Part shown: piece by piece, positions 7,705 to 16,207 of the stretch
How positions within the stretch are numbered: the first letter of the stretch is position 1
Layout of the letters: each line of letters starts with the position of its first letter
DNA from: Hallerella sp963597395
GTDB taxonomy: Bacteria; Fibrobacterota; Fibrobacteria; Fibrobacterales; Fibrobacteraceae
Direction: 5' to 3'
Assembly (NCBI GenBank): GCA_963597395.1
Contig: CAVBPX010000004.1
Coordinates: 3,709-67,708 of the forward strand
DNA length: 64,000 nucleotides
Made by a program: the position numbers and the translations under genes
Notes under the pieces: generated by a model
What the model saw: only the letters and a program-made list of their open reading frames with translations
Database searches by the model: none
What the model was told of the DNA's origin: nothing

Positions 7705-8679
7705 ATGATGTGGAAATCTCTCCAAATGCCGCGCAGTTTCCAGAAAGTGGAAACACGCGAAGACGGGCGCTACGCGAAATTCGTCGTGGAAGCCCTGGAA
7801 CGCGGCTGGGGCATTACTATCGGTAATGCTCTCCGCCGTACGCTGCTTTCCTCGTTGCAAGGTGCCGCTATCGTTTCTGTGAAAATCGCCGGTGTCGATA
7901 AGGAATTCTCGTCGATCCCGGGAGTGAAGGAAGATGTCACCGACATCATCCTGAACCTGAAGAGCATTCGCGTCAAGCTGCTCTCCGATCACGACGAAAC
8001 GCTTCGCCTGGACATGTCTGGTAACGGTGAAATCACCGCTGCGAACATCGAGGAGAATCCCAACGTGGTGATCCTTACCCCAGATGTCCATATTGCGACG
8101 CTTTCCGGCAACGCATCCCTGAGTATGGAACTCAAGGTCTCTTCGGGCCGCGGCTATGTGGTCGCTGACGAACTGAAGGATCCGGATGCGCCTATCGGCG
8201 AAATCGCCATGGATGCGAACTTCAACCCGGTGTTGAGCGTCGCAACGCACGTGAGCGATACCCGTGTGGGCCAGAAGACGGACTACAACCGCCTGGAACT
8301 GGAAATTACGACGGACGGTTCGATTGACCCGGAAGACGCTCTCGCCTATGCGGCGAAGCTCCTCGTCGATCACCTGGAAGCCTTCATCAACTTCGAAGGG
8401 GATCTCGAATCTCCGGAAGAGATGGTCCAGGATGAAGAACGTCAGCGCATTGCCAGCCGCCTCCGTATGCGTGTCGATGAACTGGAACTTTCCGTTCGTT
8501 CCAGCAACTGCCTCCGTATGGCGAATATCCATACGATCGCGGAACTCGTTCGCAATAAGGAACAGGACATGCTGAAATACAAGAACTTCGGTCGGAAGTC
8601 CTTGGTTGAACTTAACGAGGTATTGACGTCGATGGGACTCAGCTTCGGCATGAACGTCGATGAATACTTGAAGGATTAA
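7705..8679 (+). CDS. rpoA: DNA-directed RNA polymerase alpha subunit
   Basis: RpoA (324 aa) nucleates RNA polymerase assembly through its N-terminal domain (GWGITIGNALRRTLLSSL) and contacts UP elements and activators through its C-terminal domain (about residues 245-324, with SNCLRMANIHTIAELV and NFGRKSLVELNEVL). A Glu-rich linker lies between them. Two start methionines are adjacent; a GGAAGAACGCC purine-rich stretch precedes them. Confidence 0.98.
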   Translation: MMWKSLQMPRSFQKVETREDGRYAKFVVEALERGWGITIGNALRRTLLSSLQGAAIVSVKIAGVDKEFSSIPGVKEDVTDIILNLKSIRVKLLSDHDETLRLDMSGNGEITAANIEENPNVVILTPDVHIATLSGNASLSMELKVSSGRGYVVADELKDPDAPIGEIAMDANFNPVLSVATHVSDTRVGQKTDYNRLELEITTDGSIDPEDALAYAAKLLVDHLEAFINFEGDLESPEEMVQDEERQRIASRLRMRVDELELSVRSSNCLRMANIHTIAELVRNKEQDMLKYKNFGRKSLVELNEVLTSMGLSFGMNVDEYLKD

Positions 8680-8684
8680 GAAAA

Positions 8685-9167
8685 ATGAGACACGGTGTAA
8701 AGAACAAGAAACTCGGTGCGAATGCACAGCACAAGCGTGCCATTCTCCGTAGCCTCGCGACTTCCATCCTCGAAAGAGGCCTGGAAGAGGACCAGCTCAA
8801 GCGCTCTGTGCGCACGACGCTCCTCAAGGCTCGCCTTGTCCGCGGAGTTGTGGATCGCCTGATTACCTACGCAAAGAAGGGTGACCTTTCCGCTCGTCGC
8901 GAAGCCGCCCGCTTTGTCCGCGACCCGAAGGTCCTCCAGGGACTTTTCGACGTGATAGGTCCGCGCTACAAGGACAGAAACGGCGGTTATACGCGCGTTC
9001 TGAAGCTCGGCCCGCATCGCCCGGGTGACGCTGCCGAAATGGCCCTGATTTCCCTCGTCGAGGACGAAATCAAGGCGAAGGTTGCGCCGGCTGCGGAAGC
9101 TCCTGCCGCCGAAGCAAAGCCCATTGACATGGTCAAGGGCGCTGCCGCTCAGGAAGCCGAAAAGTAA
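8685..9167 (+). CDS. rplQ: 50S ribosomal protein L17 with Ala/Glu-rich C-terminal tail
   Basis: L17 (160 aa) surrounds the exit tunnel. It begins MRHGVKNKKLGANAQHKRAI and carries the typical GDAAEMALISLVE. After about residue 130 follows a tail rich in Ala, Glu and Pro (KVAPAAEAPAAEAKP) not needed for the fold, similar in composition to the S11 extension in this operon. It is the last gene of the block; a strong terminator follows 18 bases after the stop. Confidence 0.97.
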   Translation: MRHGVKNKKLGANAQHKRAILRSLATSILERGLEEDQLKRSVRTTLLKARLVRGVVDRLITYAKKGDLSARREAARFVRDPKVLQGLFDVIGPRYKDRNGGYTRVLKLGPHRPGDAAEMALISLVEDEIKAKVAPAAEAPAAEAKPIDMVKGAAAQEAEK

Positions 9168-9184
9168 TCGCGAAGATTATACGG

Positions 9185-9216
9185 AAAAACCCGACTTGTT
9201 CAAGCCGGGTTTTTCT
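9185..9216 (+). terminator. Intrinsic terminator of the ribosomal protein operon
   Basis: AAAAACCCG at 9185-9193 pairs perfectly with CGGGTTTTT at 9206-9214, and the loop contains a further CTTG/CAAG pairing. The T-run lies in the 3' arm and continues into TCTATTT. It lies directly after rplQ. Confidence 0.9.
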
Positions 9217-9253
9217 ATTTTATGCAAAATCATTGCACTCTGCCTGGACGGAT

Positions 9254-10426
9254 ATGAGTTTTAGAATTTTATTTGCGAGTCTGTTTCTTTTCCTTGCCGA
9301 TGTGTTCGCAGCGGATGTTTCGTCTCTTTCGACTTCCATGTCGTCGGGCGTTCCGTCCTCCTTTCAGCGAAACTCGGTGACGATGCAGCCCAGCTATAGC
9401 GAAGGACTGATCGATTCGACGTACACGCTCGGGCCGGGCGACTACCTGGACATTATGCTCGAGAACAGTTACCTCTCGGCGAAGGTCTATCCGGACGGAA
9501 ACATCGTGATTGAGGAATGCGGTTCGGTGAACGTTTCCGGGATGACGGTTGGGGAGGCCAGGAAGGCAATTCTCGAGCTGGTCTCGAAGCGTTACAATCC
9601 GAAGTATTGTTTTGTACAGCTCGCGCAGCAGAAAAAGATTATTGTGAACGTGATGGGGGCGGTGCCGCAGGTGGGACAGGTTTTGGTGGAGCCTCAGACG
9701 CGTCTTAGCCGTCTTCTCAAAATGGTGGGGAACATTCTGCCTTCGGGTCGCGACGACGATATTCTGGTGATGCGCGGAAACGATACGCTCCACATCGACT
9801 GGCAGAAGGTGAGCAACGAGGGAAACTTTGACGGCGACGTGATGATTGAGCAGGGCGACCGGATATTTGTTCCGTTTGCCGACATGAAAACTTCCGTGAC
9901 GCTGATTTTGCCGAACTACCGCGTGGCGGTGTCGTACGATAAGAATCGCTCAGTGCAGGATTATTATGATATTGCGGGCGGAAACCGTTTGCACAATTTG
10001 GGCTACCAGTCGGTGATGATCCGCGAAAAGGACGGATCTTCCCGGTCCGTTCCCGTCAAGAACATTGACAAGGAATTTGTGTCCCCGGGAGCGGAAATCG
10101 AGTTTGCCGTGAAGCCGCTTCTTGTGTATGTGGGCGGCGCCGTGGGAGGCGTGGGAAGGCAGACGTATGATCCGTCCTGGCATGCGCTCGACTATATTTC
10201 GGCGGCGGGCGTTCTTACCACTTCCGGATCGTTTGACCAGGTGAAGGTGATTCGCGGCGACCGCGAGACGCTTTACCTCAATGCGACGGGAGACCCGATT
10301 TTGCCCGGAGACTTTATCGAGCTTCCGAAGAGCACCTACGAACGGTTCAAGGACTTTACGCTGTTCGTCGCGTCGCTTTTGACCGTCGTCTCTTCGGCTT
10401 TCATCATTTACGTCAACTATAAGTAA
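9254..10426 (+). CDS. Polysaccharide export outer-membrane protein (Wza/SLBB family)
   Basis: This exported protein (390 aa from ATG 9254) belongs to the Wza/KpsD-like family whose octamers carry capsule or exopolysaccharide across the outer membrane. A signal peptide (MSFRILFASLFLFLADVFA) is followed by the poly_export motif LGPGDYLDIML and DGNIVIEECGSVNVSG, then two SLBB-like parts (VNVMGAVPQVGQVLV and YVGGAVGGVGRQTY). A hydrophobic helix near the C-terminus matches the helical barrel seen in Wza. No lipobox is seen, unlike Wza of Escherichia coli. The open frame extends to 9233, but 9254 gives a proper signal peptide. A TATTTTATG box at 9216-9224 may be its promoter. A Wzz-like and a Wzy-like gene follow at once. 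Confidence 0.88.
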   Translation: MSFRILFASLFLFLADVFAADVSSLSTSMSSGVPSSFQRNSVTMQPSYSEGLIDSTYTLGPGDYLDIMLENSYLSAKVYPDGNIVIEECGSVNVSGMTVGEARKAILELVSKRYNPKYCFVQLAQQKKIIVNVMGAVPQVGQVLVEPQTRLSRLLKMVGNILPSGRDDDILVMRGNDTLHIDWQKVSNEGNFDGDVMIEQGDRIFVPFADMKTSVTLILPNYRVAVSYDKNRSVQDYYDIAGGNRLHNLGYQSVMIREKDGSSRSVPVKNIDKEFVSPGAEIEFAVKPLLVYVGGAVGGVGRQTYDPSWHALDYISAAGVLTTSGSFDQVKVIRGDRETLYLNATGDPILPGDFIELPKSTYERFKDFTLFVASLLTVVSSAFIIYVNYK

Positions 10427-10432
10427 TCCCTT

Positions 10433-11638
10433 ATGCAATCGAACGAAACTCCCGGTTTGACGGAAACGCTGCTTCGGATTGTGAACAACGACTTGAAGCA
10501 TTTGAAACTGTGCTTTTTAATGGTCCTGGTTCCGACGCTCGTCGTCTTTGTGCTCGTGATGTGGGTGATTCGCCCGACGTATGCGGCAAAGGCCGTTGTG
10601 ACGCCTCCGCCGTCCTCTTCGGGGATGAGCGCCTTGAACGGAATGCTCGGCGAGGAACTTTCGTCGTATGCGTCGATGCTCGGACTTTCGACAGGGTCCG
10701 TGGATGCGGACGCCATCTGGACGATATTCAATTCGAAAGAGCTTCACGATATGGTGATAGACCGCTTTAACCTGGCGGAACATTACAAGTTTGACGGAAA
10801 TTTCCGCGCGGATCTTTTGAAACAGTTCCGCAAGAATTTTTCGCTGGAGCTCACGGACGAGAACATGCTCGAGGTGACGATTGAGGACGAGGACTACAGG
10901 CTCGCGTCGGAGATGGCGACGTTTATGCTCGAAAAGGCGGACTCCATGTTCAACGCTTTCAAGACCCTCCAGGCGAAGCAGAGCCGCGAGTATTTTGAAA
11001 GCCGAATCGAGCTTTGCTTGAAGGATCTCGACTCCCTGCAGGCGGACTTTGTGAAGTTCCAGACCGATAACAACTTTTACGAGCCGACGGTCCAGATGGA
11101 AGCGACCATCAAATATTTGAGCGCTCTCCAGACCGAACGCGAGGCGATTTCCGTCGAGATGAACTACGAGAAGAAGCTGCACGGCGAAGATTCCAAGCGC
11201 TATGACGAGCTGTCGAAACGCTACGCTTCGCTGGACGCCTCGATGAACAGGACGCTCAAAGGAAAGCAGCAGTCCACGGGACTGATCGCGCTGCAAAAAA
11301 GTCCGGAACTCGGGGCCGAGTTTATGCGGAAAGAAGAGGAAATCAAGGTTCAGGCCGCGATGTATAAGCTTCTTCGTCAGCAGAGCGAACAGATGCAGCT
11401 CGAAGAAGCCAAGAAGCTTACGAACCTGCACATTCTCGAAGCTCCGTGGCCCAACGACAAGAAGGTCTCGCCGCTGCGGGGAGTTTCCCTGATGTTTACC
11501 GTGTTTGTTACGTTCCTTTTGGCAACGATGCTTTGCAACTTCATCGAACTGGTAAAGTCCCAAAAGGGAAGCGGTTCTTCGCTTGACGCGGAATGGAAAA
11601 CCTTTTCCTCTTTCTTTAGAAGGAAACGCGCCGACTGA
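10433..11638 (+). CDS. Wzz/GumC-like polysaccharide chain-length determinant
   Basis: This 401-residue inner-membrane protein has the PCP (polysaccharide co-polymerase) layout: a membrane segment near residues 25-46 (LCFLMVLVPTLVVFVLVMW), a long periplasmic part with coiled-coil helices, and a second membrane segment near residue 360 after the proline-containing motif EAPWPNDKKVSPLRG. No C-terminal tyrosine-kinase domain is attached. The family sets the length of polymerised glycan and couples polymerase to the export channel. It starts six bases after the Wza-like gene and overlaps the next start by one base. Confidence 0.85.
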   Translation: MQSNETPGLTETLLRIVNNDLKHLKLCFLMVLVPTLVVFVLVMWVIRPTYAAKAVVTPPPSSSGMSALNGMLGEELSSYASMLGLSTGSVDADAIWTIFNSKELHDMVIDRFNLAEHYKFDGNFRADLLKQFRKNFSLELTDENMLEVTIEDEDYRLASEMATFMLEKADSMFNAFKTLQAKQSREYFESRIELCLKDLDSLQADFVKFQTDNNFYEPTVQMEATIKYLSALQTEREAISVEMNYEKKLHGEDSKRYDELSKRYASLDASMNRTLKGKQQSTGLIALQKSPELGAEFMRKEEEIKVQAAMYKLLRQQSEQMQLEEAKKLTNLHILEAPWPNDKKVSPLRGVSLMFTVFVTFLLATMLCNFIELVKSQKGSGSSLDAEWKTFSSFFRRKRAD

Positions 11639-12963
11639 TGTTCTCGCGGATTTATGAATATCCGGAGACGACCGTCCTTTTTTTAATTGTCGCCGCACTG
11701 CTTTTTTACGTGTGGCGAATGAAGTCGGATTTTTTTTCGCCGGCGCCGGTTTACATTTTTTTTCAGTGCTTGACGCTCGCCATTGCCTATTTGAAACTGG
11801 ATCATGCGATGACGCCGTTTCACGCCAAGACGTGGTTCGTGTGGCTGGGGGCGATGCTTTCGTTTGTTTCGGGATGCCTTCTTTTTGAGTGGACGTCCAT
11901 TTCGAAAGGAAAACGGTTTTCGCAGGAATTGTCCGCGGAACCCTTGGCCTATCACTGGAAACTGCATTTTGTACTTTCGTGCATTGTGCTGCTTATTTAT
12001 TTGGTCGGAATTTTTGGAATTGTAAAGACCGCCGGGACGCTGATTCTTTTTTCGGGGAATGCGAGTTACTGGGCCTCGCGAAATGTCGATTACGGAATTT
12101 ATGCGCAGTTCTTTTCGAGTGCGCCCCTTGTGATTTTGCTTTTTGGAGTCTCCGCTTTTAAGTCGCTAAATCCCGTCCGCTGGATTCGCTGGATTTCGCT
12201 TGCGATGCTTCCGACCATTTCGATCCTTGCCGTGTGTGCCTATCCGAGCCGGACGACGCTTTTTATGTGCGTGGGTTTTGCCGTTATCATGTTTCATTTT
12301 TTGTGCAAGCGAATTTCCGTGGTGCTGATTGCCGTGCTGCTCGCATTGGGCATTGCCGGATTTGTGTTTGTGGCTTCGGCCCGGTCGCAATACGGGGGGA
12401 ATTCCTCGGTTGAGGCGATGACGCTTGATGCCGCGATGACGATGCCCTACAAGTATGTGGCGAACAATTACTGGAATTTGGATTATGCGCTGAATTCTCC
12501 GCCGGACAGGGAAATTCATCCGTTTACCTATGGCATTGACTTTTTTTCGGGGATGCTCGAATACGCTCGCGTGGGCGGAGCCCTGAAGAGGAGTTTTGGC
12601 TGGGACGGCATTTACAACGAGAGCGTTCAAAAGATTCCGGGCTACAATACGACCGGTTATTTGTGGGAAGTCTATAAGGATTTTGGGCTTCCGGGATGTT
12701 TTCTTGTGCCGTTTCTTGTGGGGCTTGGAATGTCCGTTCTGTATGCGCGGATGATTCGGAAAAAAACGCCTTGCCGTGTGATGTTTTACGTGTACTTTAT
12801 TTACTTTGTGGGGTTCTGGTTTTTCCTTGCCGGTTACAAACAGGGAATTTTTTGGGCCTGGGGCGTTATCGTCTGGGTCGTTTCGACCGTTTGCGCCTTA
12901 CCACCGAAAGGACTTTCTGAAATACCCGAAGAGAAGCGCGCTCAGAACGAGGTCTCCGCTTAG
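11638..12963 (+). CDS. Wzy-like oligosaccharide repeat-unit polymerase
   Basis: A 441-residue integral membrane protein with about eleven to twelve hydrophobic segments, a large periplasmic loop around residues 255-345 and the family-like motif GYLWEVYKDFGLPG. These fit the O-antigen/exopolysaccharide polymerases (Wzy), which join lipid-linked repeat units in the periplasm. Position after Wza-like and Wzz-like genes supports this. The ATG overlaps the stop of the Wzz-like gene. The last 66 bases overlap the 3' end of the flippase gene on the other strand. Wzy proteins are poorly conserved, so the call rests mostly on topology and context. Confidence 0.75.
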   Translation: MFSRIYEYPETTVLFLIVAALLFYVWRMKSDFFSPAPVYIFFQCLTLAIAYLKLDHAMTPFHAKTWFVWLGAMLSFVSGCLLFEWTSISKGKRFSQELSAEPLAYHWKLHFVLSCIVLLIYLVGIFGIVKTAGTLILFSGNASYWASRNVDYGIYAQFFSSAPLVILLFGVSAFKSLNPVRWIRWISLAMLPTISILAVCAYPSRTTLFMCVGFAVIMFHFLCKRISVVLIAVLLALGIAGFVFVASARSQYGGNSSVEAMTLDAAMTMPYKYVANNYWNLDYALNSPPDREIHPFTYGIDFFSGMLEYARVGGALKRSFGWDGIYNESVQKIPGYNTTGYLWEVYKDFGLPGCFLVPFLVGLGMSVLYARMIRKKTPCRVMFYVYFIYFVGFWFFLAGYKQGIFWAWGVIVWVVSTVCALPPKGLSEIPEEKRAQNEVSA

Positions 12964-14136
12964 GGCGAGGCCCGGAATGAATCGCGGGTCGATGCCAGCT
13001 TTGGGGAGCGCGAAGACGGCAAGGGCGTTAATAATTCCGCCGAAAAAGATCATGCCGACGTAGGTCCAGAGCCTCTTTTCCTTGAGCATGGCCGCGACGA
13101 GGTTTACGCGGGTGGCCTGCAGGACGATGGAAAAGGCGAGGATTCCGAGAGAGGCCGTTCCGAAGGCGAGAACTTCCGGGTTTGCGCGGAGGGGGGCCGC
13201 GAAGAAGAAAACCTTTAGGCAAAATTCGGGGCATATCCACGTGGGCGAGGCGCACAGCGCGATGAACGCGGTAAAGAGGAAAATGTCCTTGGCGGAGAAT
13301 GTGCCGTCGCGGGTCTCGTGGCGGGAAATGAGCGAGGACGAGATGAAGTTTACCATCAGGCCCGAGGCGAGGACGATTAATTTGTTTGCGTAGTTGTATC
13401 CGCTGAACAGTTCGCGCGGGGCGAAAACGTCCATGGCATAAAGGCCTAGCGGCAGATAGAGAAAGCTTGCGAGGCTCGAAAGGGCGAAGGGAAAGGCCTT
13501 GGCGAGCATCAGGCGGATGAACAGGACGGTGCGACGCCCGATTCGAAACGTCTCCGGGCGAAGCGCCGCGGTCGCTCCAAAGCTCCAGGCGGGAAGCGCC
13601 GCGAGAACCATCGAAAGGGCAATACCTTCGACCGTATCCGTTTTCAAGTAGAGAAGGGAAAATCCCATGACGCCCGCAAAGGAAATGGCATGGAGAATTT
13701 TTGAAAGGAGAAGCTTTTTCCAAAACTTTCCGCAAATGAAGTACCAGTCGAAAAATGCGTGCTGAAAAAGAAGCCCCAGGGCGAGGATGAATTCCCCGTA
13801 AAAAACGGGATGGTGCCGTCGGACGAGGCACGCAAAAAGCGCCATCAAAAGCATTGAAGCGAAGGCGAGCGCATACCGGAGCTGGAACGCGTAGCGGAGA
13901 AGCTTTCCCTGCACGGCGTTCTTTCCGAAAAAGGCGAGGAGAAGAGTCGTCGTGCCGAAATCGGCGATGGCCGTGAAAATCGTGTAGTCGCTCTGCAAAA
14001 CCCCGAAGTAGGCGAACGTGACGTTTCCCAGGTTCTTGGCGATGAAATTTCCGACAAAAAAGGCGACCGCCTGGATAAGGAGGTTCACCGCGGAAATGAA
14101 GATTCCGATTCGGATGGTTCGAAATGCGCCTGACAC
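12898..14136 (-). CDS. Wzx-like polysaccharide flippase (MOP superfamily), GTG start
   Basis: A 412-residue polytopic membrane protein with about twelve hydrophobic segments. The N-terminal part (AVAFFVGNFIAKNLGNVTFA followed by DYTIFTAIADFGTTT) is characteristic of flippases that move undecaprenyl-linked repeat units across the inner membrane. It would complete a Wzx/Wzy-type pathway with the three genes it faces, although it is transcribed convergently. The start codon is GTG (CAC at 14134-14136 on the plus strand), five bases after a TATTTTTG box on the minus strand, with no ribosome binding site, so the mRNA may be leaderless. Confidence 0.82.
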   Translation of the reverse strand: MSGAFRTIRIGIFISAVNLLIQAVAFFVGNFIAKNLGNVTFAYFGVLQSDYTIFTAIADFGTTTLLLAFFGKNAVQGKLLRYAFQLRYALAFASMLLMALFACLVRRHHPVFYGEFILALGLLFQHAFFDWYFICGKFWKKLLLSKILHAISFAGVMGFSLLYLKTDTVEGIALSMVLAALPAWSFGATAALRPETFRIGRRTVLFIRLMLAKAFPFALSSLASFLYLPLGLYAMDVFAPRELFSGYNYANKLIVLASGLMVNFISSSLISRHETRDGTFSAKDIFLFTAFIALCASPTWICPEFCLKVFFFAAPLRANPEVLAFGTASLGILAFSIVLQATRVNLVAAMLKEKRLWTYVGMIFFGGIINALAVFALPKAGIDPRFIPGLALSGDLVLSALLFGYFRKSFRW

Positions 14137-14141
14137 GATTC

Positions 14142-14149
14142 CAAAAATA
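14142..14149 (-). promoter_or_regulatory. TATTTTTG box upstream of the flippase gene
   Basis: On the minus strand TATTTTTG ends five bases before the GTG start codon. The same octamer stands in front of the tRNA-Leu on the other strand (14193-14200). It resembles the TAnnTTTG element of Bacteroidota. The short spacing implies transcription starting at or next to the start codon. Confidence 0.45.
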
Positions 14150-14192
14150 CTCGATTCCTTTCCGGTCCGTTTCGGCGGCGGGCGAAATTTTC

Positions 14193-14200
14193 TATTTTTG
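14193..14200 (+). promoter_or_regulatory. TATTTTTG box upstream of tRNA-Leu
   Basis: TATTTTTG ends 11 bases before the first base of the tRNA, the right distance for a -10/-7 element with a short 5' leader. No second (-33/-35) element is obvious. It may also drive tig, clpP and clpX, because only 32 bases separate the tRNA from tig. Confidence 0.5.
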
Positions 14201-14211
14201 GCATTCGAAAC

Positions 14212-14291
14212 GCGAGAGTGGCGGAATTGGCAGACGCACCAGACTTAGGATCTGGCGAGAAATCGTGAGGGTTCGACTCCCTCCCCTCGCA
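14212..14291 (+). tRNA. tRNA-Leu (anticodon UAG)
   Basis: The cloverleaf can be drawn fully: acceptor GCGAGAG/CCCTCGC with one A-C mismatch at the sixth pair, D arm with TGGCGGAATTGGCAGACGCA, anticodon stem CCAGA/TCTGG with loop CTTAGGA (anticodon TAG, reading CUN codons), a long variable arm (CGA-GAAA-TCG) as expected for a class II tRNA, T arm GAGGG/CCCTC with TTCGACT, and discriminator A at 14291. CCA is not encoded. It lies 32 bases before tig. Confidence 0.95.
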
Positions 14292-14323
14292 TTGTTATCG
14301 AGTTTTTTATCTACGGAGAAAAC

Positions 14324-15577
14324 ATGACCGCTTCGATCAAAGAAACCAGTTCTACTGTACGCAACGTCGAAATCACCATTCCGCAGGACGCGCTGAAGGC
14401 TCCTTTCGAGAAAAAGGTGACGCAATACCGCAAGGAAGTGCAACTGAAGGGCTTCCGCACCGGTTCGACGCCCCGTCACATCGTCGTTTCCCGCTTCGGC
14501 AAGATGATCCGCCAGGAATGCGTCGAGGATCTGATGAACAGCACCCTTTCCGACGAGCTGAAGAAGGCGAACATCATCCCGGTCTCCCGCGTGAAGGTGG
14601 AAAACTTCAAGGACGACGAAAAGTCCGACATTTCGTTTACGGCGATTGTCGAAGTGGACCCGGAAATCGACATCAAGGGCTATGAGAATCTTGGCATTTC
14701 CGTCCCCGCCGTGGCCGTTTCCGAGGACGAGGTGAAGGACGAACTGAACCGCGTTCTGCAGATGTATTCGACGGCGGAATCCGTCGATCGCGAATCGAAG
14801 AAGGGCGACGTCGTCGTTGGCAACTATATCAACGTGAAGATTGACGGCGAAGAAAAGGAAATTCCGGAAGACCGCGAATTCCGTACGCTCCTCGGCGAAT
14901 CGTCCTCTCCGGGATTTGACGAAGGCCTTACCGGCGTGAAGAAAGGCATTTCGAAGGACATCCACTTTGTGTATCCGGCAGACCACAAGGACGAACAGTA
15001 CCGCGGAAAGACGGCGGACTTTAAGGTCGAGGTGACCGACGTGAGAGAGATCCGCGCCCCGAAGATGGATGCGGAATTCTTTGCGAAGATTGGCGTCAAG
15101 GACGAGGCCGAACTCAAGGACAACGTCCAGACGGGCATCCTCAACAACAAGAAGAACCAGGCGAAGAACAAGGCCGTGAACGAGGCCATCGACAAGCTGA
15201 TTGAATCGAATCCGTTTGACGTTCCGCACGCCCGCGTGATAGACCTCATCAAGTACACGCTCAAGCGCAGCTCCGGCACGAACGAGGATGTGGAACCGAC
15301 CGAAGAAGAACTGAAGTCTCTCGAACCGGAAGCCGTCCGCGAAATCAAGAAGCACCGCATCCTCGAGTTCATTGCGAACAAGGAAAAACTCAAGCCGTCT
15401 CAGGCGACGGTCGATGCCCGCGTCGAGGACATCGCCAAGTCCTACGGTGTCGATGGAAAGACCCTGAAGGAACATTTCCGTCAGACGGGCCGTATGGTTG
15501 GCATCCGCGAGGAACTTCGCATTGGCATGGCCGCGGACCTGATCGTCGGCATCAAGAGCGAAGAAGCTGCCAAGTAA
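14324..15577 (+). CDS. tig: Trigger factor (ribosome-bound chaperone and prolyl isomerase)
   Basis: Trigger factor (417 aa) binds L23/L29 at the tunnel exit and folds nascent chains. The N-terminal ribosome-binding domain carries the signature region GFRTGSTPRHIV (the family's GFRxGxxP), followed by a central FKBP-like domain with LLGESSSPGFDEGLTGVKKG, and the helical C-terminal arm domain. ACGGAGAAAAC precedes the ATG. It is followed by clpP, clpX and lon, a widespread gene order that links folding with degradation. Confidence 0.96.
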   Translation: MTASIKETSSTVRNVEITIPQDALKAPFEKKVTQYRKEVQLKGFRTGSTPRHIVVSRFGKMIRQECVEDLMNSTLSDELKKANIIPVSRVKVENFKDDEKSDISFTAIVEVDPEIDIKGYENLGISVPAVAVSEDEVKDELNRVLQMYSTAESVDRESKKGDVVVGNYINVKIDGEEKEIPEDREFRTLLGESSSPGFDEGLTGVKKGISKDIHFVYPADHKDEQYRGKTADFKVEVTDVREIRAPKMDAEFFAKIGVKDEAELKDNVQTGILNNKKNQAKNKAVNEAIDKLIESNPFDVPHARVIDLIKYTLKRSSGTNEDVEPTEEELKSLEPEAVREIKKHRILEFIANKEKLKPSQATVDARVEDIAKSYGVDGKTLKEHFRQTGRMVGIREELRIGMAADLIVGIKSEEAAK

Positions 15578-15592
15578 TTTTCGGAGGATTTC

Positions 15593-16177
15593 ATGATTAT
15601 TCCAACCATCATCGAAAACACGGGCCACGGCGAGCGCGCCTACGACATCTATTCCAGACTTCTCAAGGAACGCATCATCTTCCTCGGAACTCCGATCAAC
15701 GATGAAGTGGCGAACAACGTGATGGCCCAGATGATTTTCTTGGAATACGAGAATCCCGAAAAGGACATTACCCTGTATATCAACAGCCCGGGCGGCTATG
15801 TTTCCGCCGGGCTTGCCATCTACGACACGATGCAGCACATCCGCCCGAACGTCGCGACCATCTGCGTGGGAGACAGCATCTCGATGGCGGCGATTCTTCT
15901 CGCCGCGGGGACAAAGGGCAAGCGCTATGCGCTTCCGCATTCGAGGATTATGCTGCACCAGCCGTCCGGAGCCGTTACGGGCCAATCAACGGACATCCAG
16001 GTGCATGCAAGGGAACTTGTCCGCACGCGTGAAATGCTCTCGCAGATTATCGCGGAACATTCCGGACGTTCCATCGAAGAGGTTCGCGAAAAGACGGAAC
16101 GCGACTTTTTCCTGACCCCGGAAGAGGCTCTGGAATTTGGCGTAATCGATGAAATTTTCAAGCCGCACAAGGCCTAG
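15593..16177 (+). CDS. clpP: ATP-dependent Clp protease proteolytic subunit
   Basis: ClpP (194 aa) forms the fourteen-subunit proteolytic chamber used by ClpX. The catalytic triad is complete and numbered as in the Escherichia coli enzyme: S97 in GDSISMAA, H122 in MLHQPSG, and D171 in ERDFFLTPEEA. The gene starts 15 bases after tig with GGAGG upstream, and clpX follows 30 bases downstream. Confidence 0.98.
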   Translation: MIIPTIIENTGHGERAYDIYSRLLKERIIFLGTPINDEVANNVMAQMIFLEYENPEKDITLYINSPGGYVSAGLAIYDTMQHIRPNVATICVGDSISMAAILLAAGTKGKRYALPHSRIMLHQPSGAVTGQSTDIQVHARELVRTREMLSQIIAEHSGRSIEEVREKTERDFFLTPEEALEFGVIDEIFKPHKA

Positions 16178-16207
16178 GCGTATCGCTTAGAAAGAAGGGT
16201 CGTTTCG

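Noticed and set aside
14192..15985. Open frame of 597 codons on the minus strand across tRNA-Leu, tig and clpP
   Set aside because: It crosses a tRNA and two certain genes; shadow frame.
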